Assembly: GCA_944321175.1 (NCBI GenBank)
Contig: CALUKI010000028.1
Location: 1 to 32,891, forward strand
Length of the DNA stretch: 32,891 nt
Direction: 5' to 3'
Source: an uncultured Alistipes sp.
GTDB lineage: Bacteria; Bacteroidota; Bacteroidia; Bacteroidales; Rikenellaceae
The notes under the pieces were generated by a model. That model saw only the letters and a program-made list of their open reading frames with translations, ran no database searches and was not told where the DNA came from. Both the position numbers and the translations under genes were made by a program. Shown here in pieces: positions 1 through 7,062 of the stretch (position 1 is its first letter; the number at the start of each line of letters is the position of its first letter).

Positions 1-647
1 TTGGTAAACTGCACGGAGATTTTTTCGGCGTATTTCTTGTGCTCGTCGTTCATGGCTGCGAGAGCCTCGTCCTCCTTCTCGAAGCGTACACGCAGCGCGT
101 AACGCACGAAAATCATCGAGAAGATGATGCCCACGACGCCCAGCGGGTATGCAACGGCGTAACCCGTAGCGATCGTCGTGTCGTTGAAGCCCGTAGCGTC
201 GGTATATGCCTGTTGTGCGGCGCCCAGTCCGGGGGTGTTGGTCACGGCGCCCGACAGAATGCCGACCATCGTCGGGATCGGTGTTCCGGTGGTCAGATGC
301 AGGATGTAGGCTGTCGCCACACCCAATACCACGATGAGCGAGGCCAGCCCGACGAGTTGCAGCCCGCCATGCTTGAACGAGGCGAAGAAACCGGGGCCTA
401 CCTGCAGGCCGATCGAATAGACGAAGAGAATCAGACCGAATTCCTTGACGAAATGGAGGACTTCCGGCGTGACCGTCATGCCGAAATGGCTGGCGGCAAT
501 ACCGATAAAGAGAATCCACGTCGTGCCCAGCGAAACTCCGCCGATCTTGATCTTGCCCAGCAGAATCCCGACGGTGATGACCGATGCCAGCACAAAAATG
601 CTGTGCGCCAAAGAATCGCCGAAGAACAGACTGTAGAACCAGTTCAT
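1..647 (-). CDS. YidE/YbjL-type transporter (AspT-like), 3' end missing
   Basis: Only the first 215 codons are present; the gene runs off the left edge. Translation from the ATG at 647-645 starts MNWFYSLFFGDSLAHSIF and gives a strongly hydrophobic protein with about six membrane segments. Family-like stretches are GLQVGPGFF (about residues 80-88) and GAVTNTPGLGAAQQAY (about 131-146). These are typical of the duplicated half found in the YidE/YbjL and aspartate:alanine exchanger (AspT) families, in which a second half would lie beyond the window after a hydrophilic loop; the charged stretch near codon 190-210 may begin that loop. The family acts in the inner membrane; the substrate cannot be told from this fragment. 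The start is chosen because the hydrophobic N-terminus begins there. A promoter 300 bases upstream implies a long leader. Confidence 0.85.
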   Translation of the reverse strand, partial: MNWFYSLFFGDSLAHSIFVLASVITVGILLGKIKIGGVSLGTTWILFIGIAASHFGMTVTPEVLHFVKEFGLILFVYSIGLQVGPGFFASFKHGGLQLVGLASLIVVLGVATAYILHLTTGTPIPTMVGILSGAVTNTPGLGAAQQAYTDATGFNDTTIATGYAVAYPLGVVGIIFSMIFVRYALRVRFEKEDEALAAMNDEHKKYAEKISVQFT

Positions 648-947
648 ATAATGAATTTGTTTGCGAATCCGCTCATGACTTCAAGGTGCGGGCCTTCCCG
701 CCCGCTCCCGAAGACCGTTTTCCGAACCGGTGACGCCGGTCGGAACGCTCCTCTGCCTCTTTTCGCTCTAACCCGCTCTCCCCCCCCCTGTCGTTATCGA
801 AAACGATTCAACGGGTCGGGAACCGTCGGAACGTTGGCGAACCGTGAACCCTCCATGACGCTGTTCGGGTGGCAGCCCGCAGGCATGTCATTGGAAGCGG
901 CCGGCAGTCGGAATGTCGAAACGACCTCGGTTTCGACGAATGCCGTG
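648..947 (-). promoter_or_regulatory. long 5' leader of the YidE-type transporter gene
   Basis: This gene-free stretch lies between the promoter at 948-955 and the start codon at 647, so the predicted transcript has about 295 untranslated bases. It can form a hairpin near its 5' end (arms 915-922 and 930-937, 8 pairs, loop of 7) and another at 720-745 (10 pairs with one bulge). It also holds a run of nine C on the plus strand (780-788), which is nine G in the RNA. I could not match it to a riboswitch consensus I know. The run of nine G could vary in length. Confidence 0.4.
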
Positions 948-955
948 CAAAGGTA
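948..955 (-). promoter_or_regulatory. Bacteroidota -7 element for the YidE-type gene
   Basis: On the minus strand the bases read TACCTTTG, an exact match to TAnnTTTG. A TTTC, one base off the -33 TTTG, lies 21 bases further upstream (977-980). The region upstream of it is A+T-rich. Confidence 0.6.
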
Positions 956-1345
956 ATATTTTATTTAATTATTTTAGAAATTATGACGGAATTTTTTCTG
1001 CAACGGCAATGACAATGCCGTGAAGGAACCCGTCGGGAGCATCGCAGGGCCGTTGAAAGCCTCTTCGGCGGCCCCCGTATCGCCGTGTCGGTGCCCTGTG
1101 CGGCCGCACGCGGCGGACTTTGGCGGTTTTCGGACGCAGGGCTCCGAAAAGCAGGAGCATCCACGGGATGTTTCGGAAGACGTAATTTTCTGTCATATAG
1201 AGGGAATGGCATCTCCTGCCGTCCGGAACGGCAGGATGCGGGAAAATCCCGACATGGCCGCAGGACGAGATCATGACCGGGGAAAATGTTTGTACGGAAC
1301 GAAAAATAATCGGAACGAATGTGCCGCTTTTTTCTATTCTTTTAT
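956..1345. other. intergenic region with no recognised gene
   Basis: Between the divergent transporter and aminotransferase promoters there is an A+T-rich block (956-985) followed by about 350 bases of ordinary base composition. Short open frames on both strands show no recognisable motif, signal peptide or start context. I see no tRNA, repeat or terminator here. Confidence 0.5.
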
Positions 1346-1353
1346 TACCTTTG
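1346..1353 (+). promoter_or_regulatory. -7 element for the aminotransferase gene
   Basis: TACCTTTG matches TAnnTTTG exactly. No good -33 TTTG is seen, only a T-rich stretch at 1328-1345. Transcription would begin near 1360, which places the start codon at 1376 or 1382 and rules out the in-frame ATG at 1319. Confidence 0.6.
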
Positions 1354-1381
1354 CATTGTTAATGATTTCACACTGATGCTT

Positions 1382-2566
1382 ATGGGAAAAGGAGTAACTA
1401 TCGAGCGTTCACATCGTTTGGACGGAATCGGCGAGTACTATTTTTCGCGCCGTCTGCGCGAGATTGCCGAAACGGAAGCGGCTACCGGCCGTCAGATCAT
1501 CAAGTTGGCTATGGGAAGCCCCGACCTGCCCCCCGCTCAAGTTGTTATCGACACTTTGGCTTGCGAGGCGCAACGGCCCGACGTGCATAAATATATGTCC
1601 TATCAGGGCGAACCCATTTTGCGAAAAGCCTTTGCCGAGTGGTACAGGAAGTATTACAATGTGGAGGTGGACTGGAAAACGGAGGTCTATCCGCTTATCG
1701 GCTCGAAAGAGGGCCTGATGCACATCAGCATGACCTTCCTCAATCCGGGCGACAAGGTCCTTGTTCCCAATCCGGGTTATCCGACCTACAGTGCTTCGGT
1801 GAAACTCGCCGGCGGCGTGATGGTTCCTTATGCACTCAACAAGGAGACGGGTTTCCTGCCCGATTTCGACGCCATCGAAAAGGCCGGTCTGGAGGGCGTG
1901 AAGATGATGCTCGTCAACTACCCCAACATGCCGACGGGACAGACGCCGACGATGGAACTGTTCGAGAAGATCGTGGCGTTCGGCGCAAAACACAACATCC
2001 TGATCGTGCATGACAATCCCTACAGTTTCGTGCGCAACAAGAACCGTCTGAGCATCTTCGAGGTGCCGGGCGCGAAGGAGGTCGCTCTGGAGCTCAACTC
2101 CCTGTCGAAGGGCCATTCGATGGCCGGTTGGCGTGTCGGCGTGCTGATCGGAAAACAGGAGTGGATCAACGATGTGCTGACCTTCCGCAGCAACATGGAT
2201 TCCGGTATGTTCTACCCCATTCAGGCGGCCGCCGCTACGGCCTTGTCGCTGGGTGAGGAGTGGTTCACGCAGCTCAACGAGATCTATTACGCTCGTGAAA
2301 AACAGGCTTACGAACTGCTCGATGCGCTGGGCTGCACCTATCGCAAAGGCCAGGCCGGACTGTTCGTTTGGGCGGAACTGCCTGAAGACTACGAAGGCGA
2401 TTCGTTCCAGTTCTCGGACGAGGTGATGGAGAAATGCGACGTCTTCCTTACGCCGGGCGCCATCTTCGGCAGCGAAGGGAGACGCTATATCCGTATTACG
2501 CTCTGCTGTCCGGCCGAACTGCTCGAAAAGGCCGCGAATGCAGTCAAGGAGCGCTTCCATAAGTAA
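1382..2566 (+). CDS. class I/II PLP-dependent aminotransferase
   Basis: This is a cytosolic fold-type I aminotransferase of 394 residues, the usual length for the family. The PLP-binding lysine is K243 in SLSKGHSMAGWRVG, and the carboxylate-binding arginine is R371 in RYIRITLCCP. MGSPDLPP near the N-terminus, YPTYSASV and NYPNMPTGQ are also family signatures. The YPNMPTGQ and SKGHSMAGWR forms resemble the AlaC/DapL-like aspartate-family branch, which uses alanine, glutamate or diaminopimelate, but the amino donor cannot be fixed from sequence alone. It is monocistronic, with its own promoter and a terminator 25 bases past the stop. ATG 1382 is preferred; ATG 1376, two codons upstream, is also possible. 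Confidence 0.9.
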   Translation: MGKGVTIERSHRLDGIGEYYFSRRLREIAETEAATGRQIIKLAMGSPDLPPAQVVIDTLACEAQRPDVHKYMSYQGEPILRKAFAEWYRKYYNVEVDWKTEVYPLIGSKEGLMHISMTFLNPGDKVLVPNPGYPTYSASVKLAGGVMVPYALNKETGFLPDFDAIEKAGLEGVKMMLVNYPNMPTGQTPTMELFEKIVAFGAKHNILIVHDNPYSFVRNKNRLSIFEVPGAKEVALELNSLSKGHSMAGWRVGVLIGKQEWINDVLTFRSNMDSGMFYPIQAAAATALSLGEEWFTQLNEIYYAREKQAYELLDALGCTYRKGQAGLFVWAELPEDYEGDSFQFSDEVMEKCDVFLTPGAIFGSEGRRYIRITLCCPAELLEKAANAVKERFHK

Positions 2567-2591
2567 AAGACGACTTTCGGGTTGTTTGTCG

Positions 2592-2622
2592 AACGGGTAC
2601 ATGGAGGTGTACCCGTTTTTTT
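2592..2622 (+). terminator. rho-independent terminator after the aminotransferase
   Basis: The arms 2592-2601 (AACGGGTACA) and 2608-2617 pair perfectly around a 6-base loop, and T follows directly. Confidence 0.85.
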
Positions 2623-2635
2623 ATGATTTTTTTTG

Positions 2636-2643
2636 TAACTTTC
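2636..2643 (+). promoter_or_regulatory. probable -7 element for the ECF sigma operon
   Basis: TAACTTTC matches TAnnTTTG at all but the last base and lies just past the upstream terminator, 40 bases before the sigma factor start. No clear -33 element is seen. Confidence 0.4.
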
Positions 2644-2683
2644 AGCAGGCCGTTGCATCTAAATCGGTGAACCGAGCGTGAGA

Positions 2684-3223
2684 ATGGGTATTCCGACCGA
2701 CGATATGGAGATTGTGCAGCGCGTGCTGACCGGCGATACGGAGGCTTTCGGCGTGCTGGTGCATCGTTATTCCGGAAAGGTCTATGGATTGGCCTTCGGG
2801 ATGCTGCACGATGCGGAGCGTGCGGAGGATGTCGCGCAGGAGACATTCCTGCGGGCTTACGAACACCTCGATTCATTCCGGGGCGCAAGCGCCTTTGCGA
2901 CGTGGCTCTACCGTATCGCCTACAACCGTGCGGCGGAATACTGCCGGCGGCAGCGGCCGTTCGGCCGTCTCGACGAACGTTGCCGGGCTGTCGCCGACGA
3001 GGAGGTATCGGCGGAGCGTTATGATCCGGAGACCGTCGTGCGCATGCGGCATGCACTGCTGCGTCTGCCGCCCGACGACCGTGCGCTGGTAACGCTCTTT
3101 TACGAGGAGGAGTTTCCGGTAGCTGAAATAGCGCGGATGATGAACCTTTCGCAGGCCAATGTCAAGGTGCGGCTGCACCGCATACGGGGACGCCTGCGGC
3201 AATATATGGAGGAGCGATTATGA
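2684..3223 (+). CDS. ECF-family RNA polymerase sigma factor
   Basis: The protein has 179 residues, typical for an extracytoplasmic-function sigma factor. Region 2 covers about residues 5-95, with AERAEDVAQETFLRAYEHL (the -10 recognition helix area) and ATWLYRIAYNRAAEY. Region 4 covers about 125-177, with LLRLPPDDRALVTLFY and the helix-turn-helix VAEIARMMNLSQANVKVRLH. It would direct RNA polymerase to a small regulon in response to a signal not visible here. The stop overlaps the start of the next gene (ATGA at 3220-3223), so the two are translationally coupled. ATG 2684 is preferred over GTG 2678, two codons upstream. Confidence 0.92.
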   Translation: MGIPTDDMEIVQRVLTGDTEAFGVLVHRYSGKVYGLAFGMLHDAERAEDVAQETFLRAYEHLDSFRGASAFATWLYRIAYNRAAEYCRRQRPFGRLDERCRAVADEEVSAERYDPETVVRMRHALLRLPPDDRALVTLFYEEEFPVAEIARMMNLSQANVKVRLHRIRGRLRQYMEERL

Positions 3224-3549
3224 ACGATGATCGGACGAATGACGAACGGCTGGCACAGATGATCCGTGCCGCCGCACCCCGAAGGGAGATTCCCGTCGGG
3301 CTCGATACGCGGATCATGGCGCAGATCCGGTTGCATGAACGCCGTCGTCGCGAACGCCGGGCCGTCATGGCGATGGCCGGCTATTGCATGGCTGCCGTTG
3401 CTGCGGTGCTTGTCGTGATGTGCGCCTGTCTGCAGTCGGTCGATTCGCCGGAAGGAATGTGGCGGCTTCTTGCACTTCTGGCGGGTATCGTTGTGACGAT
3501 GATAACCGCCTGCGGCGACCGCGCAACGGAAATTCTGCGCCGGCTGTAA
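3220..3549 (+). CDS. small membrane protein coupled to the sigma factor
   Basis: This 109-residue protein starts within the stop of the sigma gene. Residues 1-50 are charged and soluble (NDERLAQMIRAAAPRREIP, then an arginine-rich stretch near 40-47). Two membrane segments follow at about 53-69 (YCMAAVAAVLVVMCACL) and 80-96 (LLALLAGIVVTMITA). The layout of a cytosolic head and membrane anchor next to an ECF sigma gene fits an anti-sigma role, but no zinc-binding HxxxCxxC motif of the ZAS type is present. From memory, Bacteroides often have a DUF5056 protein at this position; that assignment is not tested. Confidence 0.75.
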   Translation: MNDDRTNDERLAQMIRAAAPRREIPVGLDTRIMAQIRLHERRRRERRAVMAMAGYCMAAVAAVLVVMCACLQSVDSPEGMWRLLALLAGIVVTMITACGDRATEILRRL

Positions 3550-3611
3550 CCTTTCTCGGCTAATGCAGTCTAACAGGCAAACAATGATATTAATCCGTAA
3601 AAAAGAGTATT

Positions 3612-4052
3612 ATGAGTGCATGGAGTGGAATAAGCGATGTGCTTGCGCAAATCACATGGATGGGAATCGCTTTTGGTATCGTAGGCTATTTTTTCTACCG
3701 CGAATGGTTTCGTCGGCGTGAGAGCATGGCGATGCTGGAACGCATGTCTCCCGAACAGTTGGCCGACATCCGGCGTGTGGATGCGGAGATCGAGATCGAA
3801 CGTCGGCGGCGCAGTGCCGGCAACTTGTGGTTCCTGCGGATCGGAATGGCCGTTTGCGGGATCGGTGTGGGACTGCTGACCGGACTGTCCTGTATCGGGT
3901 ATGAAACGCATGCGCTCCATGAACAGGTTGTCTCGCCATTCGCCGTATATGTCTTCAAAATCATTTCGACAACGCTTCTCGGAATGGGCCTGTTTATCTT
4001 CCTTGAGTTCCTGATCGAATTTTGGCTGCGGCGCAAAGAGGCGCAGAAGTAG
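3612..4052 (+). CDS. membrane protein of unknown function, DUF6249-like layout
   Basis: The protein has 146 residues and three hydrophobic segments, at about 15-28, 75-95 and 113-135. A charged linker between the first two (SPEQLADIRRVDAEIEIERRRR) carries a helical, arginine- and glutamate-rich stretch. It lies 62 bases after the small coupled protein on the same strand and is probably in the same operon. In other Bacteroidota a three-gene set of sigma factor, small membrane protein and DUF6249 protein is common. The resemblance is judged from layout only, and the function is unknown. Confidence 0.7.
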   Translation: MSAWSGISDVLAQITWMGIAFGIVGYFFYREWFRRRESMAMLERMSPEQLADIRRVDAEIEIERRRRSAGNLWFLRIGMAVCGIGVGLLTGLSCIGYETHALHEQVVSPFAVYVFKIISTTLLGMGLFIFLEFLIEFWLRRKEAQK

Positions 4053-4084
4053 GGGGGCCAACATCGTAATATGTTATTTATGAG

Positions 4085-4119
4085 AATCGGGGTGCAGCCA
4101 TTGGCGGTGCACCCCGATT
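4085..4119. terminator. hairpin between convergent genes
   Basis: Arms 4085-4096 and 4108-4119 pair perfectly over 12 bases with an 11-base loop. It sits between the plus-strand sigma operon and minus-strand purT. Neither side has a full T tract, so it may act as a weak bidirectional terminator. Confidence 0.6.
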
Positions 4120-4170
4120 CGTTTCGGCCCGACGGCCGGTTGCCGGCGATCGGACGGATGGACTTTGGAA

Positions 4171-5340
4171 TCAATAGACCTCAACCTTTGCCGCCGCAGC
4201 CTTTGTCTTGTCGCGCAATTCGTCGAGATCGGCATCGAGCGGCGCATACCGCACAACGACACCCATGCGGCGGTTGAGCTTCGTCGCGGGTTTTCCGAAG
4301 ATCCGCAGATCCGTGTTCTCCTCACGGCATACCTCCTCCTCGCCGCGATAGCGCGGCGCCTCCTTGCCGGCAATCGGCGAGAGAATGACGGCGCTGGCTC
4401 CCTTGTGTTCGAGCGTGATGCGCGGAATCGGAAGCCCCAGCACCGCACGGCAGTGCAGTTCGAACTCGTTGAGATTCTGCGTGCCGGCCAGCGTAACCAT
4501 CCCCGTGTCGTGCGGTCGCGGCGACAGCTCCGAGAAATAGACGCCGTTCTCGTTGCTCAGGAAAAATTCTACGCCCCACAGTCCGGCTCCGGTCAATGCA
4601 CGTGTCACCTTGTCGGCCATTTCCTGCGCCTCCCTGAGGTGCTCCTCGGAGATGGGCGCCGGCTGGAAGCTTTCTCGGTAATCGCCGCCCTTCTGTACAT
4701 GTCCGATCGGCGGGCAGAAGAGCGTCGGCCCATTCTTCTGCGTTACGGTCAGCAGCGTGATCTCGCTGTCGAAACGGATGAACTCCTCGATGATCAACTC
4801 CCGGATGTCGCCCCGGCTGCCGCTGCACCCGTACTCCCATGCGTGTTCGAGCTCTTCGGGCGTGCGCACCAGCGACTGTCCCTTGCCCGACGACGACATC
4901 AACGGCTTGACGACGCACGGGAAGCCGATCTTTTCGGCTGCCGCCTTCAACTCGTCGAACGATTTGGCATAGAAATACCTTGCCGTTTTCAGCCCCAGTT
5001 CCTTTGCTGCCAGATCGCGGATCGACTTGCGGTTCATCGTGAAGTTCACGGCGCGGGCGCTCGGCACGACCTGAATACCCTGCTCCTCGCAGGCGTAGAG
5101 CCGTTCTGTGCGGATCGCTTCGATCTCCGGAACGATGATGTCGGGACGGTGTTTCGCGATGACGGCGTCCAGCTGCCCGCCGTCGAGCATGTCGAACACC
5201 TCGCAGGCATCGGCAACCTGCATGGCCGGCGCTCCGGCATACGAGTCGCAGGCTACGACATACTGTCCCAGCCGTTTGGCGGCGATTACGAACTCCTTGC
5301 CCAGTTCGCCCGAACCCAATAGAAGAATTTTTGTTGTCAT
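4171..5340 (-). CDS. purT: formate-dependent GAR transformylase 2 (PurT)
   Basis: This is an ATP-grasp enzyme of purine synthesis. It joins formate to glycinamide ribonucleotide (GAR) using ATP, making formyl-GAR without a folate donor. The protein has 389 residues, the expected length. The N-terminus has the nucleotide-binding loop [21 protein letters not shown]. Other marks are [11 protein letters not shown], the ATP-grasp segment [14 protein letters not shown] (about 152-165), [10 protein letters not shown] and the metal-binding loop [19 protein letters not shown]. It starts 15 bases after the glpT stop on the same strand and probably shares its transcript. Confidence 0.95.
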   Translation of the reverse strand: MTTKILLLGSGELGKEFVIAAKRLGQYVVACDSYAGAPAMQVADACEVFDMLDGGQLDAVIAKHRPDIIVPEIEAIRTERLYACEEQGIQVVPSARAVNFTMNRKSIRDLAAKELGLKTARYFYAKSFDELKAAAEKIGFPCVVKPLMSSSGKGQSLVRTPEELEHAWEYGCSGSRGDIRELIIEEFIRFDSEITLLTVTQKNGPTLFCPPIGHVQKGGDYRESFQPAPISEEHLREAQEMADKVTRALTGAGLWGVEFFLSNENGVYFSELSPRPHDTGMVTLAGTQNLNEFELHCRAVLGLPIPRITLEHKGASAVILSPIAGKEAPRYRGEEEVCREENTDLRIFGKPATKLNRRMGVVVRYAPLDADLDELRDKTKAAAAKVEVY

Positions 5341-5355
5341 TTCAGTATGTATGAA

Positions 5356-6723
5356 TTATGCGATGTATTGCTTTTCGCGGTTCCATGTCGAGGCGCTCAG
5401 CGCGATGGAGAGGATGCAGGCGCCGATCAGCGCGAGGAATCCGCCGTCCCAGCCGAAGTGCTCGAAAACGTATCCCATGCCGATATTGGCCAGAATCGCC
5501 GAACCGATCAGGTATCCGAACAGACCGGTGAATCCGGCTGCCGTACCTGCCGCCTTCTTCGGTACGAGGTCGAGTGCCGAGACGCCGATGAGCATCACCG
5601 GTCCGTAGATCAGGAAGCCGATCGCCCCCATTGCAAGGTTGGTAACCAGTTCCGAACCGCTCTGCCAGTAGATATAGACGGCTACGGTGACGAGAGCCAT
5701 GTAGATGATGGTGGCCGGAGCACGCCGCCCCCTGAAAACCTTGTCGGAGAGCCAGCCGCAGAGAATCGTGCCGAAGATGCCGGCGATCTCGAAGATGAAG
5801 TACGACCAGCTGCTGCCGTCGAGCGCCATGCCCTTGCCGCCCTCTTCGACGGCCGTCGTGAGGTACGACGGCGCCCAGTCCAGCACGCCGTAGCGCACGA
5901 AGTAGATGAAGGCGTTGGCGAAGGCGATGAGCCACAGGAGCTTGTTGTTGAAGACGTTCTCGAAGAGGATCTGCCGCACGGTCATTTCGCGTTCGTTCGA
6001 GGCGGAGTACTGCTTTGTCTCGTGTTTGTAGATCTCGATGGGCGGCAGGCCGCACGACTGCGGGGTGTCGCGCACCATCACATAGGCGATTACGGCGATA
6101 ATCACCGCGACGACGGCCGGAACATAGAATGCGCCGCCCAGCGGATCGCCGAACAGCGTATAGCCGGCCGCAAGCCCGAAGGCCGCCAGCGGGGCCATCG
6201 CCGCACCGCCGATGTTGTGCGCCACGTTCCACACGGACATCTTCACGCCCCGTTCCTTGGTTGAAAACCAGTGTGTCATCACCCGTCCGCAGGGGGGCCA
6301 GCCCATTCCCTGCATCCAGCCGTTGACGAACAGCAGGCAGAACATCATGACGATGGCTGTCGAGATTGGAATCGCGCCCCAAGGCAGCAGCCCCATGAGG
6401 GTCATGATAAGCGCCGAGGCGATCAGCCCCAAAGGAATGAAGACGCGGGCGTTGCTGCGGTCGGAGACGGTTCCCATGACGAATTTGCTGATGCCGTAAG
6501 CGATCGAGACGGCCGAAAGGGCCCACCCCAGATCGGCTTTGTCGTAGCCGAGCGATTCGAGGGCCGGCATGGCGATCGAGAAGTTCTTGCGCACCAGATA
6601 GTAGCCGGCATACCCGATGAAGATTCCCCAGAATACCTGACGCCGCAGACGGGGATATTCCCGTTCTACCGTTTCGGGCGGCAGTTCGGGTTTATGTGCG
6701 GCCGGACGTAAAAATTTCCACAT
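5356..6723 (-). CDS. glpT: glycerol-3-phosphate:phosphate antiporter (GlpT)
   Basis: This inner-membrane MFS protein of the organophosphate:phosphate antiporter family takes up glycerol-3-phosphate in exchange for phosphate. It has 455 residues and about 12 membrane helices. The N-terminal stretch GYAGYYLVRKNFSIAMP matches the signature of E. coli GlpT, including the substrate-binding arginine of LVRKN. SIAYGISKFVMGTVSDRSN and GWPPCGRVMTHWFS are also conserved. The start at 6723 is chosen because homology begins there and the promoter lies 75 bases upstream; an upstream in-frame ATG at 6831 lies before the promoter. It is the first gene of a likely operon with purT. UhpT-like hexose-phosphate transport is a less likely alternative. 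Confidence 0.92.
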   Translation of the reverse strand: MWKFLRPAAHKPELPPETVEREYPRLRRQVFWGIFIGYAGYYLVRKNFSIAMPALESLGYDKADLGWALSAVSIAYGISKFVMGTVSDRSNARVFIPLGLIASALIMTLMGLLPWGAIPISTAIVMMFCLLFVNGWMQGMGWPPCGRVMTHWFSTKERGVKMSVWNVAHNIGGAAMAPLAAFGLAAGYTLFGDPLGGAFYVPAVVAVIIAVIAYVMVRDTPQSCGLPPIEIYKHETKQYSASNEREMTVRQILFENVFNNKLLWLIAFANAFIYFVRYGVLDWAPSYLTTAVEEGGKGMALDGSSWSYFIFEIAGIFGTILCGWLSDKVFRGRRAPATIIYMALVTVAVYIYWQSGSELVTNLAMGAIGFLIYGPVMLIGVSALDLVPKKAAGTAAGFTGLFGYLIGSAILANIGMGYVFEHFGWDGGFLALIGACILSIALSASTWNREKQYIA

Positions 6724-6796
6724 GGCAGTTTTACATTTACATGTTAGTTGTTCCGCATATGCGGCAAGTGCCGTCGGATCGGACTCCAACGGAGAA

Positions 6797-6827
6797 CAAA
6801 GATAACCTTTTTCGGCGAAATGACAAC
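6797..6827 (-). promoter_or_regulatory. promoter of glpT-purT
   Basis: On the minus strand the -7 element TATCTTTG (6804-6797) matches TAnnTTTG exactly. GTTG at 6827-6824, one base off the -33 TTTG, lies 19 bases upstream of it. Confidence 0.7.
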
Positions 6828-6917
6828 ACATTGTCGGGATTCAAATTGCAATGAATTTACGGACAGGCGTGAAAAACGCATCGGATGCTGCCGTATGGCA
6901 CGGTATCCATCGATATA

Positions 6918-6949
6918 TTTGGTATGTTCTGAAAAAAAGCCTATCTTTG
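6918..6949 (+). promoter_or_regulatory. promoter of the polysaccharide operon
   Basis: TTTG at 6918-6921, a 20-base spacer and TATCTTTG at 6942-6949 form a full match to the Bacteroidota promoter. It is divergent from the glpT promoter. Transcription would start near 6956, giving a leader of about 105 bases. Near its end the leader has a direct repeat, TTATATACGA twice (7034-7043 and 7045-7054 approximately). Confidence 0.8.
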
Positions 6950-7062
6950 AGGACTTTTGGGAATAACTTGAGGAAGTATGTCCGGATGATGTATTCGGAA
7001 AGATTGTTGTAAAACAGTTCATACCATACGACTTATATACGAATTATATACGAAAACTGCAT

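Noticed and set aside
39..956. 305-codon plus-strand frame at the left edge
   Set aside because: It lies opposite the YidE-type transporter, whose hydrophobic protein is clearly the real product, and runs on into the leader.
1409..2602. 397-codon open frame opposite the aminotransferase
   Set aside because: Antisense shadow; the plus strand encodes all aminotransferase motifs.
5342..6526. 394-codon minus-strand frame over glpT
   Set aside because: Wrong frame of glpT; the translation is Arg-rich and without membrane helices.
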